Origin: CAVQNQ01 sp963714205
GTDB taxonomy: Bacteria; Acidobacteriota; Terriglobia; Bryobacterales; Bryobacteraceae
Length of the DNA: 64,000 bases
Direction of reading: 5' to 3'
NCBI GenBank assembly: GCA_963714205.1
Contig: CAVQNQ010000002.1
Coordinates: 124,001 to 188,000, forward strand
Both the position numbers and the translations under genes were made by a program. Within the stretch, counting starts at the first letter, position 1; each line of letters begins with the position of its first letter. Of the stretch, positions 34,432 through 42,116 are shown one piece after another. The notes under the pieces are model-generated. The model was not told where the DNA came from. It did not search any database and worked only from the letters and a program-made list of their open reading frames with translations.

Positions 34432-35010
34432 ATGCCGAAACGCCGATGCATCCTTGGGGTTGCGGCGCTGTGCGCGCTGCTGGGGCCGGTCGGGCGGGCC
34501 GAAACGCCGCGGCCCTCGCCCGATTTGGTGGTCCATCTCAACGGCGGCAAAGATTTGCACGTGAGCCAGTACAAAGGCAAACCGCTGGTGCTGGCGTTCA
34601 TTCTGACCACCTGCCCGCATTGCCAGAAGACGGTGGGATTCCTGAGCAAAGCCCACTCCGAATTTGCGCAGCGCGGTCTTCAGATCGTGGCGGTAGCCAT
34701 CGAGGAGGCGGCCGCGGGGGATCTGCCGGGCTTCATAACCGCGTTCAATCCGCCTTTCCCCGTGGGGTATAACATCGACCAGAAGACCGTTCTGGATTTC
34801 CTGCAACATCCCCCCATGCTTCTGCTGAAGATGCCGGTCCTGGTATTCATCGACGGCCAGGGCGTCGTGCGGGAGCAATACGAAGGCGACGCCCCTTTCA
34901 TGTCGGAGGACAAACAGGAACAGAACATCCGGCACGCCATTGAAGCGCTGCTGGTGGGCGGAGCGGCGGGCAAGAAGGCCGTAGGCAAGAGGCCGGCCTC
35001 CGGGCAATAG
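34432..35010 (+). CDS. exported thioredoxin-fold protein (TlpA/redoxin-like)
   Basis: 192 residues. A signal peptide or anchor lies at residues 5-23. The thioredoxin fold starts with SPDLVVHLNGGKDLHVSQYK, and the active site is FILTTCPHCQKTV (CPHC) near residue 62. A cis-proline-like segment MPVLVFIDGQGVV is near residue 142. CxxC thioredoxin-fold proteins of the periplasm reduce or isomerise disulfides; the partner here is unknown. The C-terminal 20 residues are Gly/Lys-rich. It lies 5 bases after the metallopeptidase. Confidence 0.8.
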   Translation: MPKRRCILGVAALCALLGPVGRAETPRPSPDLVVHLNGGKDLHVSQYKGKPLVLAFILTTCPHCQKTVGFLSKAHSEFAQRGLQIVAVAIEEAAAGDLPGFITAFNPPFPVGYNIDQKTVLDFLQHPPMLLLKMPVLVFIDGQGVVREQYEGDAPFMSEDKQEQNIRHAIEALLVGGAAGKKAVGKRPASGQ

Positions 35011-35014
35011 TCTT

Positions 35015-35737
35015 TTGGCCAGGCGGAGATTCTTCGTGGATGCCGTCCGCGACGGGCGGGCGGAACTGCGCGGCGATGCGGCGCGCCACCTGACGCGGGT
35101 CCTGCGCGCCAAGGCGGGTCAACTTCACGAAATCTCCGATGGCGGCACTGTGTATCTGGCCGAGATCGTGGAGGCGCATCCCGACTGCGCCGTCTTCCGC
35201 GTGGTCGAGCCGCTCGCGATGCCGCCCGAGCCGCTGCTCCGCGTCACCTTGTGCGCCGCGCTGATCAAGTTTGACCGGTTCGAATGGATCGTCGAAAAGG
35301 CCACCGAGCTGGGCGTGGAGCGAATCGTGCCGGTCGAGACCGCGCTCAGCGAGAAGGGCCTGCGGGAAGCGTCGGCCAAGCGCGCCCCCCGCTGGGAGCG
35401 GATCGCGCGAGAGAGCAGCGAGCAATCGCGGCGCCTGCGCGCTCCCCAGGTCCAGCCGGCGGTCCGCCTCGAAGAGGCGCTGGCCACGGCGGCGCAGTAT
35501 CGCTACTTCCTCGAAGAAGCCGGCGCGCCTTCGCTCCACGGTATTCTGCCCGAGGATCGGACTCGGCCGGGAGAGGCGGCGCTGCTGATCGGCCCGGAGG
35601 GTGGCTGGACGGACGGCGAACGGCGGGCCGCGGCCAACGCCGGATGGCTGGCGGCGGGACTGGGGCCGCGGATTCTGCGCGCCGAGACCGCCGCTCTGGC
35701 CGCTTTGGCGGTTTTGCTCACAGCCTGGACCGCGTAA
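35015..35737 (+). CDS. rsmE: 16S rRNA (uracil1498-N3)-methyltransferase
   Basis: 240 residues from a TTG start 4 bases after the previous stop. The N-terminal PUA-like domain (RRFFVDAVRDGRAELRGDAA) is followed by the SPOUT domain. Conserved pieces are LIKFDRFEWIVEKATELGV, RWERIARESSEQSRRLRAP, the SAM-binding LLIGPEGGWTDGE and GPRILRAETAALAAL. It methylates U1498 in the decoding centre. Length and motif order are normal. Confidence 0.93.
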   Translation: MARRRFFVDAVRDGRAELRGDAARHLTRVLRAKAGQLHEISDGGTVYLAEIVEAHPDCAVFRVVEPLAMPPEPLLRVTLCAALIKFDRFEWIVEKATELGVERIVPVETALSEKGLREASAKRAPRWERIARESSEQSRRLRAPQVQPAVRLEEALATAAQYRYFLEEAGAPSLHGILPEDRTRPGEAALLIGPEGGWTDGERRAAANAGWLAAGLGPRILRAETAALAALAVLLTAWTA

Positions 35738-35802
35738 ATGCCATCGAGCGCGGCGGCCATGGCTAGAATAGTAGATGGTAACGGGACCGACGGAACCCGC
35801 GC

Positions 35803-36942
35803 GTGAATCTACCTTTCGATGTTCTAGCCTTCCTGGTTTTTGTGCTGGCTCAGTGGCGCATGACGGTCGCCTTGCGCTCTAGAGGCCTTCCCCGCGTTGC
35901 GCTGATTCTCATCAATGGCGTCGTCGCGCTGGGCTATGCGCTCACCTTTTCGGAGCTGGATTCCCACTTGGGATTTTCGGCGCGCGCCGCCGCCATCATC
36001 GGAGCGGTCACGGTGTTCTATCTCATCGTGACGGCCGTGTTGACGGGAGTCTCGCTCCTCGGCGGCTTTATCGGCAAGCGGCTGCCGAAGGACGCCGATC
36101 CAGGCCGGCGGCGCCTGCTCCTGGGCACCACCGGCGGACTGCTGGCGGCGGCTCCCGTGGCGGTGATCGGTTACGGCACCTTTATCGAGCGTTTGGATTT
36201 CCGGGTGCGCGAGGTCGATCTCCCCGTGCCCGGATTGCCGGCGGATCTGGAGGGCCTGCGGCTGGTGCAAATCAGCGACATCCATCTCAGCGCCTTTCTC
36301 CGCGAATCCGAGCTGGCGCGAGTGGTGGATGCCGCCAACAGCCTGAGGCCGCACGTCGCCCTGGTGACCGGCGACCTGATCTCCTCACGCGGCGACCCGC
36401 TGGACGCCTGCATCCGCCAGCTGGCCCGCCTGAAATCCACCGCGGGATCTTTTGGTTGCCTGGGCAATCACGAGCGTTTCGCCATGGCCGAGGACTACGC
36501 CACCGCAGCCGCCGCGCGGGCCGGCATCCCTTTCCTGCGCGGCGCGGCCCGCCGGCTCCGCTTCGGCGGCGCGGTGCTGAACCTGGCCGGCGTGGATTAC
36601 CAGTCCCTGGCCGCAAAGGCCGATTACCTCAAGGGAGCCGCGCGGCTCAAGGCGCCCGGAGCGGTGAACGTGCTGCTCTCCCATAATCCCGACGTGCTTC
36701 CCGTGGCCGCGCGGCAGGGCTGGGACGTGATGCTTTCGGGGCACACGCACGGAGGGCAAATAGCCATTGAAATTCTGGATCGCTCCTTCAACCCCGCGCG
36801 TTTCTTCACGCCTTACATTTACGGGCCGTATCGCGCTGGTTCCACGGCGGCCTACGTCACGCGCGGAATCGGCACCATCGGGATTCCCACCCGGATCGGC
36901 GCGCCACCCGAGATCGCGCTCGTGCGGCTGAGGAGGGCCTGA
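35803..36942 (+). CDS. membrane-anchored metallophosphoesterase (YkuE/Icc-like)
   Basis: 379 residues from a GTG. Residues 1-80 hold three hydrophobic segments, and another short one follows an Arg pair (ADPGRRRLLLGTTGGLLAA), which looks like a Tat-type or anchor sequence. The catalytic calcineurin-like domain follows: VQISDIHLSAFL, VTGDLISSRGDPL, CLGNHERF and LSGHTHGGQIAIE give the dinuclear-metal ligands. The substrate is unknown; many relatives act on phospholipid or lipid A intermediates. A second phosphoesterase follows 9 bases later. Confidence 0.85.
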   Translation: MNLPFDVLAFLVFVLAQWRMTVALRSRGLPRVALILINGVVALGYALTFSELDSHLGFSARAAAIIGAVTVFYLIVTAVLTGVSLLGGFIGKRLPKDADPGRRRLLLGTTGGLLAAAPVAVIGYGTFIERLDFRVREVDLPVPGLPADLEGLRLVQISDIHLSAFLRESELARVVDAANSLRPHVALVTGDLISSRGDPLDACIRQLARLKSTAGSFGCLGNHERFAMAEDYATAAAARAGIPFLRGAARRLRFGGAVLNLAGVDYQSLAAKADYLKGAARLKAPGAVNVLLSHNPDVLPVAARQGWDVMLSGHTHGGQIAIEILDRSFNPARFFTPYIYGPYRAGSTAAYVTRGIGTIGIPTRIGAPPEIALVRLRRA

Positions 36943-36951
36943 CCGCCTCCC

Positions 36952-37692
36952 GTGCGCTACCTCGTTCTGAGCGACATTCACAGCAACTGGGAGGCTTTGG
37001 AAGCCGTTGTCCAGGACGCCGCCGGCCGCTACGAACAGGTCCTCTGCTGCGGCGACCTGGTGGGCTACGGCGCCGATCCCAATCGCGTCTCCGAGTGGGT
37101 GCGCGAGCATTGCGCCGTCGTCGTACGCGGCAATCACGACAAGGCCTCCACCGGGCTGGAAGACCTGGAGTGGTTCAATCCCATAGCGCGCGCCGCCGCG
37201 CTATGGACTGGAGAGAACCTCAGCGCCGAGAACCGCGAATATATACGAACGCTGGCACAAGGCCCCGCCGTGCTGGATGGCTTTCAGGTGGTGCACGGCG
37301 CGCCCTTCGATGAAGACGAGTACGTCTTCGCCCTGAGCGAGGCCGAGCAGGCCTTCGGATATCTCGAACGCAGCCTGGCCTTCTTCGGCCACACGCACGT
37401 ACAGGGAGGCTTCATCTGGAACCACGCGCGCGTCGAGACCGTGCCGCGCATTCCGGCCCGCGCTAGCCAGCAGGTGGCCGAGATCGATCCGCGGTGCGGC
37501 TACCTGGTGAACCCCGGCTCGGTGGGCCAGCCGCGCGACGGCGATCCCCGCGCGGGGTACGCGCTGTACGATTCCGGCGCCCAGTTACTATCATGGCGCC
37601 GGGTGGCTTACAATGTGGAATCGGCCGGGAGGAAGATACTCGAAGCCGGCCTGCCGACTATCCTGGCGGACCGGCTTTCGATCGGAAGATAG
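36952..37692 (+). CDS. cytoplasmic metallophosphoesterase (YfcE/MJ0936-like)
   Basis: 246 residues from a GTG; MRYLVLSDIHSNWEALEAVV starts the fold. Motifs: CCGDLVGYGADPN, VRGNHDKASTGLEDL, VVHGAPFDEDE, FFGHTHVQGGF and NPGSVGQPRDGDPRAGY, all typical of the DNA-repair exonuclease-like phosphoesterase family. No export signal. Tandem placement after the membrane phosphoesterase suggests coexpression, but a shared pathway is not demonstrated. Confidence 0.85.
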   Translation: MRYLVLSDIHSNWEALEAVVQDAAGRYEQVLCCGDLVGYGADPNRVSEWVREHCAVVVRGNHDKASTGLEDLEWFNPIARAAALWTGENLSAENREYIRTLAQGPAVLDGFQVVHGAPFDEDEYVFALSEAEQAFGYLERSLAFFGHTHVQGGFIWNHARVETVPRIPARASQQVAEIDPRCGYLVNPGSVGQPRDGDPRAGYALYDSGAQLLSWRRVAYNVESAGRKILEAGLPTILADRLSIGR

Positions 37693-37726
37693 AGTAAGTG
37701 CGCTTACCGCGCGGCCCTCGGTTGAG

Positions 37727-38290
37727 TTAGTGCTTGGCGCGATAGATCTTGCGGCTCTCCGCGTTCTGCTGCCGGTTGACCTGCTTCTTTTCCTGGCCGG
37801 TCAGCTTGCCGCCGTTGGCCTGGCGATCGGCGTGGACTTCCTTGTTAATGCCCGCCTCGCCCTTCTCCAGCCTGGCCGTCTGGCCCGCGTTCAACTTACC
37901 CGACTTAATGCCTTGCGCGATGCGCTGCTGCTGGTTCTCGCGGCGCGCATCCACTTCGTTGTTCCCGTAATGCTGCGTGGCCGCGTTGTGCTTATCCTGG
38001 TAAATCTGCCGGCTCATGTTATTCTGCTGGCCGTTGACCACCTTTTTTTCCTGGCCGGTTAACTTGCCGCCGTTCAACGAGCGATCGGTCTTCACTTCCT
38101 GGCTTATGGCGGATTCTTTCTTCTCCAGGTTGGCGGTCTCGCCGGCGGTCAACTGGCCGGATCCCACGCCCTGCGCGATGCGGTCCTGCTGGTTCTCGGC
38201 CCGCTTGCCGACTTCGCTGGTCTGGGCAAATGCGCCGGCCGCCAGAATCGTAACTGCGACCGTCGTTAAGATAATGTTCCCGCTCTTCAT
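37727..38290 (-). CDS. exported protein made of two 75-residue repeats
   Basis: 187 residues. Signal peptide MKSGNIILTTVAVTILAAGA, with a strong AGGAGGGAG ribosome-binding site. Residues 27-101 and 113-187 are an ungapped internal duplication, identical at 49 of 75 positions by my count. Both copies contain ENQQxRIAQG, GGKLTGQEKK and a final KH. The chain is highly charged and likely helical. Similar RIAxG-type repeat proteins occur in Acidobacteria and some Proteobacteria without known function. I see no enzyme motif. Confidence 0.75.
   Translation of the reverse strand: MKSGNIILTTVAVTILAAGAFAQTSEVGKRAENQQDRIAQGVGSGQLTAGETANLEKKESAISQEVKTDRSLNGGKLTGQEKKVVNGQQNNMSRQIYQDKHNAATQHYGNNEVDARRENQQQRIAQGIKSGKLNAGQTARLEKGEAGINKEVHADRQANGGKLTGQEKKQVNRQQNAESRKIYRAKH
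37730..38212 (-). repeat. internal gene duplication (two 225-base units)
   Basis: Units at 37988-38212 and 37730-37954 encode the 75-residue repeats above without gaps, separated by 33 bases. The divergence of about one-third at protein level indicates an old rather than recent duplication. Confidence 0.8.
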
Positions 38291-38420
38291 GGCTCCCTCC
38301 TGTCCCGTACTTTTCTGCCGTCCGGCTTACAATTTATTAAATCCGGGGAGAGCGGGAAAGTCTCGTAATTCTCAGGTTAATTTCGATTCATGTTAACCAA
38401 AGATAGTACGGGCGCGCCGC

Positions 38421-39326
38421 TTACACGGCCAATTCGCCGTGATACATCATCTCTTTCAGGTTGAACTTGGCTTTGACGATGAGCGAGCCGAGCCGCGTGG
38501 AGAAATCGGCTTCCTTGTCGTCGGGCTTTAACTGCAGCGTCTCGCGGGAAAAGCCGAACAGGATAATGCTGCCGTTGCTGACTTGCCGCTGCACGATCCC
38601 CGCCTGGGCCAGGTCCTTGCCTTTGGGTTGCAGGGTGGTGTACTGCTTTAGTTCATCCAGCTTCTCCTGGTCGGACTGGCTGGAGGTGCGGGAGTCCTGG
38701 CTGTCGTCGTCTTCGGTCTGCTGTCTCCGCATACGCGGGTTGAGCAGTGGAATGCCCGAAACGGCGATGACGTAATGGCTGGCAAAGACATCCGGCAGGG
38801 TCGATTTAGTGCCCTCCAGGATGGGCTTGGCGCTCTCCCAGCGCACCGTGCCTTTGTAAGTGGAAGCGTTGCCGGGACCCTGGCCGCCCTGACGCCGGCG
38901 GCCACCGCCGCCCATGCCGATTCCCGGAATGCCGCCAATACCGATCCGGCCCATCCCGCCGCCCGGATAGCCGCCGCCCGGATAGCCACCACCCGGGTAA
39001 CCGCCGCCGCCACCACCCGGGTAGCCGCCGCCACCACCACCACCCGGGTAGCCGCCACCACCATTACCACCGGGGTAGCCACCGCCATTGCTACCGCCGG
39101 GGTAGCCGCCTCCCTCTCCGGGCGCATACTGGGCGGTGACCTCCTTGGCCCAGGGGGACTTGGTTACCAGTTTGTCGACCTCGTCCGAACTCCATTCGGA
39201 AGGAGCCTTCTTTTCCCAGAAATCGCCGCTCGAGGCCGCCAGCCGTCCGCACGTGGCAATTCCACCGCCTAACAGAGCAAAGAGACTCCGGCGGCTCAGA
39301 ATCAATGGATTATGCGTCTGGATCAT
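38421..39326 (-). CDS. exported Gly-Tyr-Pro-repeat protein
   Basis: 301 residues from the ATG at 39324-39326; the longer open frame upstream is antisense overlap with rimI. The N-terminus has an SRRSLFALLGGGIA pattern compatible with Tat or Sec export. Residues 35-62 contain FWEKKAPSEWSSDEVDKLV and SPWAKEV, a motif I associate with Acidobacteria exported proteins. Residues 71-124 are seven YPGG units in a Gly-rich stretch. The C-terminal 150 residues are a folded domain with a charged DDDSQDSRTSSQSDQEK linker. Function unknown. Confidence 0.7.
   Translation of the reverse strand: MIQTHNPLILSRRSLFALLGGGIATCGRLAASSGDFWEKKAPSEWSSDEVDKLVTKSPWAKEVTAQYAPGEGGGYPGGSNGGGYPGGNGGGGYPGGGGGGGYPGGGGGGYPGGGYPGGGYPGGGMGRIGIGGIPGIGMGGGGRRRQGGQGPGNASTYKGTVRWESAKPILEGTKSTLPDVFASHYVIAVSGIPLLNPRMRRQQTEDDDSQDSRTSSQSDQEKLDELKQYTTLQPKGKDLAQAGIVQRQVSNGSIILFGFSRETLQLKPDDKEADFSTRLGSLIVKAKFNLKEMMYHGELAV
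38955..39116 (-). repeat. in-frame low-complexity repeat (YPGG units)
   Basis: The region encodes seven YPGG motifs embedded in glycine; on the + strand it reads as CCACCCGGGTAGCCGCC-type units. Units vary from 15 to 27 bases, so this is coding low complexity, not an interspersed or CRISPR repeat. Confidence 0.8.
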
Positions 39327-39346
39327 GTCTCTTGGACGTTGCGCGG

Positions 39347-39808
39347 CTATCCGCGCGTTACCGGGAATCGCTTGACCATGCGCCAGCCGTCGGCGCCATC
39401 TTCGTAATAGCGGGGTATCCGGCGGGTCCGCTCGAAGCCATATTTTTCGTAGAACAGGCGCGCGGCCCGGTTGCCGATCCTCACGATCAGCCAGAAGCGC
39501 GCCGCCCCGCGCCGGCGCACGCGGCGCAAGAGGCTTTCCAGGAGGGCGGATGCGGCTCCCCGCCGGCGGACGGCCGGCTCGACCGCGATCGAGACCAGTT
39601 CGGCCGAGTCCCCGCTTATGCAGGCGAGCGCATACCCGCAAACGCGCCCGCGGTGTTCTGCCACGAGAAACAGTTCCGGTGATTTGTTGAAATATTCTGC
39701 AAATAGGTTGCGGTCGTACGCCGAGCGGCCGAAGCTGGCACTCTCGATCACCATGATGCGGTCCAGGTCGGAGATCCGCAGCCGGCGGACCGTGAAGGGC
39801 GCTGTCAT
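39347..39808 (-). CDS. rimI: GNAT acetyltransferase, RimI-like (ribosomal protein S18-alanine)
   Basis: 153 residues, RimI size. The acetyl-CoA-binding loop is in SIAVEPAVRRRGAASALLES (about residues 72-91), followed by RRGAARFWLIVRIGNRAARLF and YEKYGFERTRRIPRYYED. Early residues DLDRIMVIESASFGRSAYD match RimI. It N-acetylates S18 in E. coli; a general N-alpha acetyltransferase is possible. No tsaB neighbour is present. Confidence 0.8.
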   Translation of the reverse strand: MTAPFTVRRLRISDLDRIMVIESASFGRSAYDRNLFAEYFNKSPELFLVAEHRGRVCGYALACISGDSAELVSIAVEPAVRRRGAASALLESLLRRVRRRGAARFWLIVRIGNRAARLFYEKYGFERTRRIPRYYEDGADGWRMVKRFPVTRG

Positions 39809-39900
39809 TCTGATATCCTTTATTTTGGATCAAGTTGGAGTCTGTCGTGGGGGGGCGGCGGGGAATCGAGGGGACGGCTCAAGCGGCGCATTACGTACTC

Positions 39901-39929
39901 TTGACAACAATTTCGGACTTCGCCATACT
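39901..39929 (+). promoter_or_regulatory. promoter of feoAB
   Basis: TTGACA at 39901-39906 and CATACT at 39924-39929 with a 17-base spacer. The transcription start is predicted around 39936, right at the feoA ATG (39937), so the feoA mRNA would have no leader. Confidence 0.55.
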
Positions 39930-39936
39930 GAATAAT

Positions 39937-40224
39937 ATGTTGCAACTGAGTGGCAACAAGAATTTGCACGCGGACCGGCTCGCGACGCTGGTCGATCTGC
40001 GGCGCGGGGATGCGGCCATTCTGGATTGCATCGATCTGCCGGGCGACGACGCCCGGCGCCTGATGGAGCTCGGGTTTCTGCCCGGCACGCGCGTGGTGGC
40101 CGGGCTGAGCGCTCCCGGCGGCGATCCGCGGGTGTTCCAGGTGGATGGTTCGGAGATCGCTTTGCGCCGCGAAACCGCGCGCCGCCTTAGGGTGCGCTTC
40201 ATTGGGGCCCCGGGTACGCCGTGA
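39937..40224 (+). CDS. feoA: ferrous iron transport accessory protein A
   Basis: 95 residues from the ATG at 39937, preferred because the promoter ends 7 bases before it. The SH3-like FeoA domain spans most of the protein: LVDLRRGDAAILDCIDLPGD, ARRLMELGFLPGTRV and the closing EIALRRETARRLRVRF. FeoA assists FeoB. It overlaps feoB by 4 bases (GTGA). Confidence 0.88.
   Translation: MLQLSGNKNLHADRLATLVDLRRGDAAILDCIDLPGDDARRLMELGFLPGTRVVAGLSAPGGDPRVFQVDGSEIALRRETARRLRVRFIGAPGTP
39938..39958 (+). promoter_or_regulatory. inverted repeat overlapping the feoA start codon
   Basis: TGTTGC at 39938-39943 and GCAACA at 39953-39958 form a perfect 6-base inverted repeat with a 9-base spacer, beginning inside the ATG. 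It could be an operator for an iron repressor or an mRNA stem at the start of a leaderless transcript. It does not resemble a Fur box. Confidence 0.35.
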
Positions 40225-42116
40225 GCGGTTGCAGCGATTGCACAAGTTGCCAAACGACCTCAAGCCGCGGAATTTCCGCCGCGGTTTTGGGGGCCGCTCC
40301 TAAAACGGTGGCGCTCATCGGCCCACCCAATTCCGGAAAGACCACGCTTTTCAATCGGCTTACCGGCCTTCGCCAGAAAGTCGCCAATTTCCCCGGCGTC
40401 ACCGTCGAGCAGCATACGGGTATCGCCGAACTGCCCGATGGGGGCGCGGTCGAGATCATCGATCTGCCGGGCGTCTACAGTCTGCAGCCGCGTTCGGAAG
40501 ACGAGCAGGTGGCCTACGACGTCCTGACGGGCCGGCGCGCGGACACTCCCAAGCCGGAAGCCATCCTGCTGGTGCTCGATTCCACGAACTTGGCCCGCCA
40601 TCTGATGCTGGCTGCGCCCATCCTGTCGCTGGGCGTGCCCACGCTGGTGATTCTGAACATGGCCGACGATCTGCGCTCGCGCGGCGGGCACCTCGATCTG
40701 GAAGCGCTGGCGGGCCAGCTCGGAGCGCCCGTGGCGCTGATCAGCGCGCGGCAGGGCGAAGGCATTGAAGAAGTTGTCGATTTCCTGGCGGCCTCCGCGC
40801 CTAAGCCGGCTCCCCTGGAACAACTGCCGGTGCTGCACGATGTCCCCAAGTGCCGCGAGTGGGCCGGCCGCGTGGGCAGCCAGGCCCGCTACCGCGCCCC
40901 CATTCCGCCGGTCTGGACGCGGCGCCTGGACGCCCTCTTCCTGCACCCGGTAGCCGGGCCGCTGATCTTCCTGGCGGTAGTGTGCGCGGTATTCCAGACC
41001 ATCTTCACGGCGGCCGTTCCGCTGATGGACGGGGTCAAGTGGCTGTTCGACGCCAGCGGCAACTGGATTGCGGCTACGCTGCCGCCTTCGATCCTGCGGT
41101 CGCTGCTGGTGGAGGGCGTCTGGCGGGGCGTCGGCTCGGTGGTGGTCTTCCTGCCGCAGGTGCTGCTGCTCTTCCTGTTCATGGGCATACTGGAAGATTC
41201 CGGCTACCTGGCTCGCGCGGCGCTGATCGCCGACCGCACCATGGCCAAGGTGGGGTTGCAGGGCAAATCGTTCATCCCGCTGCTTTCGGCCTATGCCTGC
41301 GCGGTGCCGGCCATCCTGGCCACCCGCACCATCGAGAACAAGCGCGACCGCACGGCCACCATCCTGATCGCGCCGTTTATGACCTGTTCGGCGCGCCTTC
41401 CGGTCTACACCCTGCTCATCGCGGCGTTTCTGCCCAATCGGCAGCTGTTCGGCTTCGCCAATGCGCGGGCGGCCGCCTTGCTGGGACTGTACGCCCTCGG
41501 ATTTCTGGTGGCGGTGGCCACGGCACGGGTTTTGAAGTCTTCCGTGCTGCGCAGCGGGCGCACGCCGTTTCTGCTGGAGATGCCGTCGTACCGCTGGCCC
41601 ACCGTGCGATCGATCGGGTTGCGGCTCTACGACCGCTCGAAGGTCTTTCTGCGGCGCGCCGGCACGGTGATCCTGCTGGTGACCATACTCCTGTGGGTGG
41701 CCGCGCACCTGCCCACGGTGGACGGCAAGGCGCCGGGAATGGAGCACAGCGTGGCAGGAATGGTGGGGCACGCCATCGAGCCGGTCATCAAGCCGCTGGG
41801 ATTCAACTGGCGGATCGGAATCGGGCTGATCACGTCGCTGGCGGCGCGCGAGACCATCATCGGAACGCTGGGCGAGATCTACGGCATGGACCCCGAATCG
41901 CGCGCCCTCGATATGCAGAAGGCCCTGCAACACGATCTCTCGACCGGCGGCGCCGTAGCGCTGATGGTGTTTTTCGCCTTCGCCATGCAGTGCATTTCCA
42001 CCATCGCGGTGGTGCGGCGCGAGACCGGCGGATGGCGCTGGCCGCTATTTCAGTTCGCCTATATGGGCGTCCTGGCCTACGCGGGAGCTTTCCTGGCGTT
42101 CCACCTCATCCCCTGA
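40221..42116 (+). CDS. feoB: ferrous iron transporter FeoB
   Basis: 631 residues, shorter than the E. coli protein (773). The N-terminal G domain has IGPPNSGKTTLFNRLTG (G1, about residues 34-50), IDLPGVYSL (G3) and VILNMADD (G4). The membrane part carries FeoB gate regions, including LLLFLFMGILEDSGYLARAA and FIPLLSAYACAVPAILATRT. An N-terminal Cys cluster (MSGCSDCTSCQTT) is unusual. It imports Fe(II). Its 3' end overlaps the convergent lytic transglycosylase gene by 72 bases. Confidence 0.94.
   Translation: MSGCSDCTSCQTTSSRGISAAVLGAAPKTVALIGPPNSGKTTLFNRLTGLRQKVANFPGVTVEQHTGIAELPDGGAVEIIDLPGVYSLQPRSEDEQVAYDVLTGRRADTPKPEAILLVLDSTNLARHLMLAAPILSLGVPTLVILNMADDLRSRGGHLDLEALAGQLGAPVALISARQGEGIEEVVDFLAASAPKPAPLEQLPVLHDVPKCREWAGRVGSQARYRAPIPPVWTRRLDALFLHPVAGPLIFLAVVCAVFQTIFTAAVPLMDGVKWLFDASGNWIAATLPPSILRSLLVEGVWRGVGSVVVFLPQVLLLFLFMGILEDSGYLARAALIADRTMAKVGLQGKSFIPLLSAYACAVPAILATRTIENKRDRTATILIAPFMTCSARLPVYTLLIAAFLPNRQLFGFANARAAALLGLYALGFLVAVATARVLKSSVLRSGRTPFLLEMPSYRWPTVRSIGLRLYDRSKVFLRRAGTVILLVTILLWVAAHLPTVDGKAPGMEHSVAGMVGHAIEPVIKPLGFNWRIGIGLITSLAARETIIGTLGEIYGMDPESRALDMQKALQHDLSTGGAVALMVFFAFAMQCISTIAVVRRETGGWRWPLFQFAYMGVLAYAGAFLAFHLIP

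Noticed and set aside
38955..39116. Possible CRISPR or interspersed repeat array
   Set aside because: Units are short, vary in length, keep the reading frame and encode YPGG; there are no spacers.
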